Shown here piece by piece: positions 16,501-23,030 of a stretch of DNA of 30,408 nucleotides (within the stretch, counting starts at the first letter, position 1; every line of letters starts with the position of its first letter). Location of the stretch: assembly GCA_046727175.1 (NCBI GenBank), contig JBKPCD010000130.1, positions 1-30,408 of the forward strand, in the 5' to 3' direction. The stretch is from JBKPCD01 sp046727175. Its GTDB lineage: Bacteria > Acidobacteriota > Vicinamibacteria > Vicinamibacterales > 2-12-FULL-66-21. Below the pieces are notes generated by a model. The model was given only the letters and a program-made list of their open reading frames with translations. It made no database searches and was not told the origin of the DNA. A program made the translations under genes and the position numbers.

Positions 16501-17280
16501 ATGAACGCGACGCTATTCTACGACGCATTCGAAGGGTCACGCGGTTCCATTGCGAGGAAGTCAGTGATGCTCGCGGAGTCGGGGGAACGACGGCCGGTGT
16601 CGCGGGCAGAGGAAGCCCGGGCAGCGCAGGGCGCGGTCGGCGGATCGGCGGCGTGGCGCAACGTTCTCAAGCGCGCGTCGCAGGTCGCTGCCACAGAAAC
16701 GACCGTCTGCGTTCACGGCGAGTCCGGCACCGGCAAGGAAGTGGTCGCGCGGTACGTGCACGGCCTGTCGCCGCGGCGGCGCGGTCCCTTCGTCGCCATC
16801 AATTGCGCCGCGCTGCCCGAACAACTACTCGAATCCGAGCTGTTCGGCTTCGAACGTGGCGCATTCACCGGCGCGCTGCAGCACAAACCAGGACAGATCG
16901 AACTCGCAGCCGGCGGCGTGCTGTTCCTCGATGAAATCACGGAGATGACGTCGGGCGCCCAAGCGAAGTTCCTGCGCGTGCTGCCAGAGCGCGAATTCAT
17001 GCGTCTCGGCGGAACGCGCCCGGTCAAGGCGGATGTGCGGATCGTCGCGGCCACGAATCGGAATCTCCGTGACGCGGTCGCGCGAGGGGAGTTCCGTGCG
17101 GACCTGTACTACCGTGTGAACGTTTGCGACATTCACATCGCGCCGCTGCGCCAGCGCCGCGACGACATTGCGGTGCTCGCGGCCCGCTTTCTCTCCGAGT
17201 TTGCCCAGGCGCCAGGCGGACGGCGGGTACGAGTCGCAATGCGCGTCCATGTGGAAGATATCAATTCGCCGACAGCGTAA
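16501..17280 (+). pseudogene. Second sigma-54 activator, C-terminally truncated
   Basis: ATG 16501 (or GTG 16498) opens a protein closely similar to the activator at 11483, roughly three quarters identical by eye over the AAA+ core. It has Walker A GESGTGKE, ERGAFTGA, Walker B GGVLFLDEITEM, VRIVAATNRNLRD and RADLYYRVNVCDIHIAPLRQ. The conserved VLQERE is VLPERE here. Similarity ends at FLSEFAQ near 17205, followed by about 25 unrelated residues and TAA 17278. The W-P-G-N-V-R-E-L segment and the Fis-type DNA-binding domain are absent. It could still hexamerise and contact sigma-54 but has no DNA-binding domain. Truncation by deletion is more likely than a designed enhancer-independent form. Confidence 0.8.
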
Positions 17281-17314
17281 CCGAGCACGTCGCACGTGCC
17301 ATGTCACACGCGGC

Positions 17315-17536
17315 TCAGAGAGCCTTCAACGCCTGAACGATCTCATCGTGCTCCGGGAAGCGATGCGACTTGTACTTGGAGAAGATCAGACGGCCCTCGG
17401 CAACGACGTCGAACACACCGCGGGCTCCTTTGACGAGCTCCGGCTCCACACCCAACTCGCGCTTGATTGCGGCGGCCAGCCTGGTCGCCTGTGGAAAGTA
17501 GTTTCAGCGCTCGCAGTAGCTGATCTGAATCCGCAT
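17315..17536 (-). CDS. SelW/Rdx-family selenoprotein with in-frame UGA (selenocysteine)
   Basis: Read on minus from ATG 17536 to TGA 17315, with the in-frame TGA at 17506-17504 taken as selenocysteine, the product is 73 residues: MRIQISYCERUNYFPQ, then ATRLAAAIKRELGVEPELVK, GARGVFDVVAEGRLIFSKYK and SHRFPEHDEIVQALKAL. It matches the Rdx (SelT/SelW/SelH) thioredoxin-like fold end to end: an opening strand, redox motif C8-x-x-U11, helix, then GVFDVV and GRLIFSK as in animal SelW, and a C-terminal helix. The UGA falls exactly on the redox Sec position, and no other stop interrupts the frame. Rdx proteins are cytosolic thiol/selenol redox proteins; the partner is unknown. A nonsense mutation is the alternative but less likely given position and hairpin. 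Only a weak ribosome-binding site precedes the start; a 20-codon ORF ends 5 bases upstream. Confidence 0.8.
17471..17489 (-). promoter_or_regulatory. Candidate bacterial SECIS hairpin in the SelW-like gene
   Basis: Fourteen bases after the in-frame UGA, the minus strand reads GGCG-A-CCA-GGC-TGG-C-CGCC. It folds as four base pairs, an A/C mismatch, three base pairs and a short apical loop GGC beginning 23 bases after the UGA. Bacterial SECIS elements are hairpins directly downstream of UGA with a G near the start of an apical loop about 16-37 bases away. This fits. SelB recognition has not been tested. Confidence 0.55.
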
Positions 17537-17541
17537 GTCAG

Positions 17542-17604
17542 CTATCGATCATACCGTGCTGCAACGGCTGAGAGCGCGATGATTTCGTCGACGAGTTGTC
17601 CCAT
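17542..17604 (-). CDS. 20-residue ORF just upstream of the selenoprotein gene
   Basis: ATG 17604 follows a strong AAGGAG sequence, and the frame MGQLVDEIIALSAVAARYDR ends with TAG 17542, five bases before the SelW-like start. The strong site in front of a tiny ORF and the near-contact with the selenoprotein start suggest a leader whose translation couples to the next gene. It could instead be the stump of a lost gene. Confidence 0.35.
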   Translation of the reverse strand: MGQLVDEIIALSAVAARYDR

Positions 17605-17959
17605 GTTTCTCTCCTTGAATTGAACCGGTCGACGTTCGCGCCGTCACTGGCCGACAGAGGTCGGTTCGGCAATTCACAGGCCGAGGTCACTTCGGCGCCG
17701 GCCGCTGGGTCAGTGTTTAGAGCACCGACGAACGTCTCGCCCTGTGTCCTGGTGAACAGCGGGAATCCGATGCGCGCGCACGACCGACTCACTGATGGGA
17801 AGTCGTGAGAGGCGGTGCGTAGGGCACGCATCTGGTGGGTGGCGTCGCGCATCGTCCGTGTCCGTGTCGCGACATACGAGTGCCGAGTCTTTGCGCCGAC
17901 GGCGATGTAGCCGGTGCGGCGCGGCAGTTGCCTTCATCGGCGGGGAGGAAGGGGCGGCA
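17605..17959. other. Non-coding stretch, no intact gene supported
   Basis: Several frames are open across here but none shows motifs, and codon content is Arg/Ser/His-rich. The region lies downstream of the methyltransferase fragment and may be the degraded remainder of that gene. The promoter of the selenoprotein unit should lie just upstream of 17604 on minus; no clear -35/-10 pair is visible. Confidence 0.45.
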
Positions 17960-18135
17960 CGCGCGCCCGGCTCGGTGTGCCACAGGAGCGAGTAGCCCAA
18001 TGCTTCCAGGACGATGCCCCATCGCGCGCGACGGTCCCGCTGTTCGACCACGCCGCCCGATCGCTTCCTCAGGATAAAGGGCGCCATCCAGATCATCCGT
18101 CCCCCGACGACGATGATGTACGCGTACGGCGGCAT
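17960..18135 (-). pseudogene. Isoprenylcysteine carboxyl methyltransferase-like protein, N-terminal fragment
   Basis: From ATG 18135 (with GGGGACGG upstream) the frame reads MPPYAYIIVVGGRMIWMAPF, ILRKRSGGVVEQRDRRARWG and IVLEALGYSLLWHTEP. This resembles the first helix and loop of bacterial ICMT-like methyltransferases. After about 17960 it turns into low-complexity sequence, and the diagnostic G-P-Y-R-x-x-R-H-P-x-Y motif is found in no frame downstream. About two thirds of the gene is missing or unrecognisable. No activity is expected. Confidence 0.55.
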
Positions 18136-18608
18136 GAGTTCCGTCCCCTTTCGGAATGTTGACGACGTTTCGCGACCAGGGGTGAGCTGACGAGCGGCGA
18201 GATCGAGTCGCTCGTTCAGACGGACCCGGAGCTGGGCGTACGCCGCGGAATGCGTCCACCCGCGTCTGCAACGGTGCAGCCTCCAGAGCAGTTGGGCGGG
18301 CAATCCCCAGCAACGTCAAGCGTTGCGCTGACGTTCAGATCACGTAAACGATTCACGGGAACGTGAGGGCATGACGGCAAGTCTCATTTAACTGTCGATC
18401 GCGCTCCTTACTGAGTTGAATGACGGCAAAGAGCGAGATGCTCGCGAGTTCGGAACGCTGAACGTCCCTGACAAAGCGGGACATGAGATCTCAGCACACG
18501 TGTTTCCCGATTTATCCGACTCCTGCTGAAAGAGTCCCAGCGAGCGGCCATGTAATAATTTCGTGAAATTCAAGCCGTTGTGAACTCCTGTTCGAGCGAC
18601 GCGAGTAG
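18136..18608. other. Divergent intergenic region upstream of the cyclase gene
   Basis: No gene is supported. It carries the hairpin at 18312-18335 and, at 18353-18366, the inverted repeat TCACG-GGAA-CGTGA. The latter resembles part of element B (TTCACGGGAA with ACGTGA a few bases later). Regulatory sites for the cyclase gene are likely here, but no convincing promoter hexamers are seen. Confidence 0.4.
18312..18335. repeat. Strong imperfect hairpin upstream of the cyclase gene
   Basis: AACGTC (18312-18317), one unpaired A, AGCG, loop TTG, CGCT and GACGTT form a ten-pair stem with one bulge. It lies in the region between the divergent methyltransferase fragment and the cyclase gene. No T-tract follows. 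It could be an operator or the end of an old transcript. Confidence 0.35.
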
Positions 18609-19832
18609 ATGTTCGAGCGCACCAGAAATCTCGGCGAGCTCAGATTGCTCTTGGAAGAGCTGTGCTGCGACTTGTGTCGCTTCGAACACGTTATCCGGGA
18701 CGGCCTTCCCCCCGAAGCGGTTCGCATCGACCGCGAATACTGGTTGTCGCTGCCCGGTGCATTCGCGGACATTCGCGTGGAGCCACTGGGTCAGGCGCCG
18801 TACTTCGTGGAAGTGAAGTTCGGCTATACCGACGATACGCTGGTGCGTCACCTCGCCCGCAAGTACGGTTCATCAGTCGAGAGCATCGTCGCAGCCAAGA
18901 AGGTCGTTCTCGTCGTCGACGTCGCGGATCGACCAGGTTGGGAACAGCTCGAACAGAGCCTCCGATCGCTGTTGCACGACGGGCTCAGCCTCGAAGTCTG
19001 GGACGAGCAGCGCTTGCTCTCGCTGCTCGCCGACCGTTTCGGCGTGAGCATCCCGCACATTACGCCCGAAGATCTCCTGGAAGTGCGGCAGGCGATTGAC
19101 GGAGCGAAGGGGTTCCATGCGTTTGGTGGATCATCTCTGTCGGAGTACCAACACGATCCACTCAAGGCGGAGCTGCTCTGGCATTTTGGTTTCTGGCGCC
19201 TCAAACAGCTTCGCAGCACTGGCCGCTCCAGGGCACGCGACATCCTGCCGCCCGGATCGTATCAAGCGGTCGCGGTGCTGCTGGCGGATCTCTGCTCGTT
19301 CTCGAGTTACGTCCGCGACACCGGCGACAGCGAGATTGTGCGGGAGAGCCTGACCTCCTTCTACTCGAAGGCCCGATATCAGATCATCAACAACGGAGGC
19401 ATGTTGTACCAGTTCGCGGGAGATGAAGTGATTGGGCTGTTTGGCATTCCCGATCATCCCGCGGGATTCACCGACGCGGTGCTCGATACCGCATCCGCGC
19501 TCTGCCGAATCGGCGAGTCCGTGACGCAGCATTGGCAGCGACGGATCGACCGCGTCCAGAATGCCACGGGCCTGCACGTCGGGATCGCGCTCGGCGATCT
19601 GCAGATCGTCTCTCTGCGTCCTTTCAGCAGGCTGCACGTCGGCGCGATTGGCGACTGCATCAACGTCGCCTCACGACTTCTGGCTCTGGCCGGTCCCAGC
19701 GAGGTCGTCGTCAGCAATGCCTTTCACCAAAGGCTGGCGGAGCACAGCCAGGGACGATGCAGCGAGATCGACCCGGTCGAGGCCCGAAACGTCGGACGCA
19801 TCAGAGCGTGGAAGCTGGCCGGCAATCATTAA
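18609..19832 (+). CDS. Class III adenylate/guanylate cyclase with PD-(D/E)XK-like N-terminal domain
   Basis: A 407-residue soluble protein. Residues about 40-145 look like a Mrr-type PD-(D/E)XK fold: D54 (AFADIRVEPL), E68-x-K70 (YFVEVKFG), a later strand KKVVLVVDV and a closing LSLEVWDEQRLLSLLADRF. This reading is mine from motif order. Residues about 220-400 are a class III nucleotide cyclase: VLLADLCSFSSYVRDTGD with metal Asp227, YQFAGDEVIGLFG with metal Asp272, LHVGIALGD, and GAIGDCINVASRL with D349, N352 and R356, the transition-state residues. The base-specifying Lys is replaced by Gln268, so nucleotide choice is uncertain. No membrane segment. ATG 18609 has only a weak ribosome-binding site. 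It is intact amid broken neighbours. Confidence 0.85.
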   Translation: MFERTRNLGELRLLLEELCCDLCRFEHVIRDGLPPEAVRIDREYWLSLPGAFADIRVEPLGQAPYFVEVKFGYTDDTLVRHLARKYGSSVESIVAAKKVVLVVDVADRPGWEQLEQSLRSLLHDGLSLEVWDEQRLLSLLADRFGVSIPHITPEDLLEVRQAIDGAKGFHAFGGSSLSEYQHDPLKAELLWHFGFWRLKQLRSTGRSRARDILPPGSYQAVAVLLADLCSFSSYVRDTGDSEIVRESLTSFYSKARYQIINNGGMLYQFAGDEVIGLFGIPDHPAGFTDAVLDTASALCRIGESVTQHWQRRIDRVQNATGLHVGIALGDLQIVSLRPFSRLHVGAIGDCINVASRLLALAGPSEVVVSNAFHQRLAEHSQGRCSEIDPVEARNVGRIRAWKLAGNH

Positions 19833-20020
19833 TGAGGCAGGGAAGGTGGGACTCTCACAGCGCGGTTCTGTGGCTGCACGGTGTTTCGGTCCAGCCCAAT
19901 ATGAGCGCCGAGATAGAGTGTGTTCCCGACCAGTACTGCCTCGCTAGATGAAAGGTCCGTTCTTCCAGGGATTCGCGACGTGACGATGTACTTGCGATCT
20001 TCCGACGTCGACCCGTTCAT
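19829..20020 (-). pseudogene. RidA-family protein, N-terminal fragment
   Basis: From ATG 20020 the frame reads MNGSTSEDRKYIVTSRIPGR, then TDLSSSEAVLVGNTLYLGAH and IGLDRNTVQ, a clear RidA/YjgF N-terminus. It stops matching after about 55 residues and ends at 19829, touching the convergent cyclase stop. RidA proteins are about 120-130 residues and their catalytic Arg lies in the missing part. The start overlaps the stop of the upstream NTF2-like gene (ATGA), so the two formed an operon before the 3' end was lost. Confidence 0.65.
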
Positions 20021-20466
20021 AGTTCGACCCATTCCTCGAAGTGCGCAGCCAAAGCGGTACGCCGCGACTTCAGTCCATCGTAGTAGTCCGACCAATCTTT
20101 AATCTTGCCGTCTTCTATGCCCACGATCGACACACCGTGCACAGAGATTGGGAGCTCTCGTGAGAGCCCGCCATAGAAGGGCTCTCTTACGACCGTGTTA
20201 AGAATCCATTGGGTGATCACATAGTCGCCGCTCACAAGGATCCTGTCTATCTGCAGCGAAGAGTCTGGATACAGTTCGCGTGCTTTCTGGAAGAATTCAG
20301 CCAACCGTTCTCTGTTGCTGAACTCCAGACCGATTCCCCAGTCGTTGAACTGAAACCTTTGGGCAAAGCAAGCAATCGCTTCGTTGATCTCTCCCTTCTT
20401 CAGATGCGTCAGCACCGTCATTATCACTTCGCGCTGAACTCCGGTTTCCAGTTGAATGTCACTCAT
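20017..20466 (-). CDS. NTF2-like / SnoaL-type protein
   Basis: ATG 20466 has AGGAG upstream. The 149-residue product has the alpha+beta cone fold pattern of NTF2-like proteins: an N-terminal helix (QREVIMTVLTHLKKGEINEA, IACFAQRFQFND), a middle helix (RERLAEFFQKARELYP), and strands LQIDRILVSGDYVITQWILN, SVHGVSIVGIEDGKIKDWSD and YYDGL. SnoaL-like members often end with this G-x-I-x-x-W-x-x-Y-x-D signature. Base composition is less GC-rich than in the neighbours. It is coupled to the RidA fragment downstream. The reaction is unknown; a small-molecule ligand or an isomerase/hydrolase role is typical. Confidence 0.85.
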   Translation of the reverse strand: MSDIQLETGVQREVIMTVLTHLKKGEINEAIACFAQRFQFNDWGIGLEFSNRERLAEFFQKARELYPDSSLQIDRILVSGDYVITQWILNTVVREPFYGGLSRELPISVHGVSIVGIEDGKIKDWSDYYDGLKSRRTALAAHFEEWVEL

Positions 20467-20620
20467 TTAAGATCTCCTTCTTATTGTGCTCTTATTCATA
20501 AGACCTCTCCTGAATGCACCATTTGCCTCGCCTTTGTCGACGCACCGATTCTCACGGCTCCATCAGTAGGCGGCATTGAGGGTGCGCAGTTGGCCTCGTG
20601 CCGCTAGCCTGGGCTGTCGT

Positions 20621-21991
20621 TCAAACGGAAGAAAAACGCGAGGTCGAGGTTGTCTCCAACCTGTGGTCGTTCCGGAGCAACTCGGCGGCACGCTCGCCGA
20701 TGACGACGCAGGGCGCCATGGTGTTGCCGGTCGTCACCCGCGGCATAATCGAACCATCTGCGATCCGAAGGTTTTCGATCCCGTATACCTTAAGATGAGA
20801 GTCCACCACGGACATGGAATCGCGCCCCATTTTCGCCGTACACGTCTGATGGTGGTACGTGCTCGCGGCTTCGCGAATGAACGGTATTTCTGCCTGGCAG
20901 GTCTGCAAATCTGGGGTCTCACAATCGGGACGGCTCTTCCAGAAGAAGGTGGCCTCGCCGCCATTGTTGCGAGGAGCAAGCGGTTGCTGATATTCCCAGG
21001 CACAGCCAATGCCGAAATGATCCTGAAAGTTTTGTCCTACACCTGGAAGGTGCTGAACGACCGGTATTCCGAGTCGTTGTAGTTCGGCTTGATCACCAAT
21101 GCCAGATAGCATCAGCACCTTCGGCGTATGGATCGCGCCGAGCGACAGCACGACCTCGAGTCCAGCATTGATGCGTTGAACCTTCCCGTCGTACGCGATC
21201 TCCACGCCGGCGGCGCGCGTTCTGTCCAAGACAACCTTCGTCACGAACGCGTCCGTGAGCACGGTGAGGTTCGGACGATCCATGTAGGGGAACGCATACG
21301 TTCGGAAAACCGAGAGCCGCTTTCCATCGCGCACCCGCAAATCGAGGAGAGAGGCTCCGCCATCGCCTTCCATCAGCACGCCGTTGTTACTGTCAAACGT
21401 TGGCATTCCAACGGTACGTGCTCCCTCGACCATTGCGGGGGCGATCGGATTGGGATCGGGCGCTGGCTGCACAAACGCCAATCCGCCACTGCCGCGGCGC
21501 CCTGGATCGGCTACGCCGTTCCAGTCCTCGATGTGGCGATAGATCTCGAGTACCGACTCATAGTTCCACGCCGCATCGCCTGACTCCGCTGCGAAGAAAT
21601 CCCAATCGTGCCTGTGTCCACGCGCCCACGCCAGGACATTGATGCTCGATCCGCCGCCGAGCACCTTGCCCATACTGAGCGGCATGGACCGTCCTTTGAG
21701 ATGGAGGTTGGGCTGGGCGACGAACTTCCAATCGCGCTCAGTTCCAAGGTTTTCAAACCAGCGACGCGCCTCGCTTATGGTTGGCGCATCATCCGCACCA
21801 CCAGCTTCGAGCAGCAACACACTGACATCGGGGTCCTCAGCCAGACGTCGCGCCACCACCGAGCCAGACGAGCCGGAACCACAGACGATGAAGTCGTACT
21901 GCGACTTGAGATGCTCCCTGAGTCTTTGCTGATTCGCGCCCACACGATCCTCGAAGCCCCGCTCTAACGTGCCTGTCTTGCTTGAACTCAT
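20621..21991 (-). CDS. GMC-family FAD oxidoreductase with internal deletion
   Basis: ATG 21991 has GGAAGGA upstream. The 456-residue protein has the FAD-binding start YDFIVCGSGSSGSVVARRLA, LLLEAGG, KVLGGGSSINVLAWARGHRH, LSLGAIHTPKVLMLSGIGD, and the C-terminal HQTCTAKMGRD with the active-site His region, GNTMAPCVVIGERAAELL. GMC enzymes of this type are about 520-550 residues. Here DLQTCQAEIPF (residue 371) is followed directly by IREAASTYHHQTC, although about 80-100 residues of substrate domain normally lie between. The deletion is in frame. The enzyme would keep FAD binding but lose part of the substrate domain, so activity is doubtful. Typical substrates are alcohols or choline-like compounds; the specific one cannot be told. 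Confidence 0.88.
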   Translation of the reverse strand: MSSSKTGTLERGFEDRVGANQQRLREHLKSQYDFIVCGSGSSGSVVARRLAEDPDVSVLLLEAGGADDAPTISEARRWFENLGTERDWKFVAQPNLHLKGRSMPLSMGKVLGGGSSINVLAWARGHRHDWDFFAAESGDAAWNYESVLEIYRHIEDWNGVADPGRRGSGGLAFVQPAPDPNPIAPAMVEGARTVGMPTFDSNNGVLMEGDGGASLLDLRVRDGKRLSVFRTYAFPYMDRPNLTVLTDAFVTKVVLDRTRAAGVEIAYDGKVQRINAGLEVVLSLGAIHTPKVLMLSGIGDQAELQRLGIPVVQHLPGVGQNFQDHFGIGCAWEYQQPLAPRNNGGEATFFWKSRPDCETPDLQTCQAEIPFIREAASTYHHQTCTAKMGRDSMSVVDSHLKVYGIENLRIADGSIMPRVTTGNTMAPCVVIGERAAELLRNDHRLETTSTSRFSSV

Positions 21992-22637
21992 ATCAGTATC
22001 CTTCCTCGAGAGGCATACACTCAGTGAACCAAACGCACAGATGTGAATCTATTGCCTGATGGTATCGGCTGGTGCTGACACGCGACGGTCGAACCCTACC
22101 TCACGAAAACCCGCGTGTGGGGTCGGAGTGCTTCGGGAAGATGTGGAGATGGCTGCCCAACACCATCGTCCAATAGATTCGATTCCCGAGATCTGGTGTC
22201 ATCGAATCGTGCTTGCGTCCGGTGGTAGCGGACGTGCGCAGCAGACAGGCGCCAAAGCGGCATCAGCGTGATTCGACGTGCGAACACCGTTGTCGCGCGC
22301 GCGGCGGATCGCAGTCAGCTGCCTCTTTTCGAAGCTGTAGGTCGGTCACGTAGAGCTGCGACACGTCGGCTCCCGCGTTTCTTGCGTTCATGTTCGGCAA
22401 TCAACGGCGGAGGCTATTCACCCGATCACCGCGCGCCGCCGGCGGCCTCGATCCGCGAATCCTTCGTGGCGTACCGCGAAGGAGGCCTGATGATGAGCGG
22501 CAAGGCACGTCGGCGTCGGTATCGACAATCAGCGGCGGCGGTCCACATTCGCAGGGGACCATGGGGTCATGGCACACTGGGAAGAAGCGCCCCACGGCGG
22601 GACCACAGACGGTATCTTGGCCAAGGAGGAACGCCGA
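21992..22637. other. Intergenic stretch, no gene supported
   Basis: About 650 bases with open frames on both strands but no recognisable motif. A plus-strand frame from 22268 (ANTVVARAADRSQLPLFEAV) is arginine-rich and unconvincing. The region marks the change from the decayed block to the GC-richer SCP2/debranching pair. The promoter of the GMC gene must lie in its left part and that of the SCP2-like gene in its right part; neither is clear. Confidence 0.45.
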
Positions 22638-23027
22638 ATGGAAACTCGGGGACAGGCACAGGAAGCAGCCGGCCCGCAGCGACTCTCCGTGTCCTCGCTC
22701 GCGGGACTGTCGGCGCGACTACGGCTCGATGTCGGCGGCCAGCCGGCGCGGATCCTTGAGATCCACGACGGAACCTTCTCAAGCAGCCCGGCGGCGGGTG
22801 CCGAGGACGCGGACGCGGTCCTCCAGTGTGACAGCGAGGAAACGGTGGCGGCGTTCAGACGCGGGGAGCTCAACCCGATCGTGGCGATGCTCCAGGGGCG
22901 CGTGCATTCCGAGGGGGACGCCGCGCTGGCCATCAGGGTCATCCGGGCACTGCAGGCGGTGTTCCATCCTCCACCGGCCTCCGCGCGCGCCCTGGAGGTC
23001 GACGGTGGTGCCCGAAAGGAACGCTAA
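22638..23027 (+). CDS. SCP2 sterol-transfer-like domain protein
   Basis: ATG 22638 has AAGGAGG eight bases upstream and is preferred over upstream in-frame starts. The 129-residue product contains LRLDVGGQPARILEIHDGTF, DADAVLQCDSEETVAAFRRG and ELNPIVAMLQGRVHSEGDAA then LAIRVIRALQAVF. This is the SCP2-like pattern: strands, then D-x-x-x-x-x-x-x-G-x-x-x-x-x-x-x-x-G-x-(I/V)-x-x-x-G-D and a closing helix. Such domains bind hydrophobic ligands in the cytoplasm. It is three bases from the debranching enzyme gene and cotranscribed with it. A link to carbohydrate metabolism is not obvious. Confidence 0.7.
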   Translation: METRGQAQEAAGPQRLSVSSLAGLSARLRLDVGGQPARILEIHDGTFSSSPAAGAEDADAVLQCDSEETVAAFRRGELNPIVAMLQGRVHSEGDAALAIRVIRALQAVFHPPPASARALEVDGGARKER

Positions 23028-23030
23028 GCC

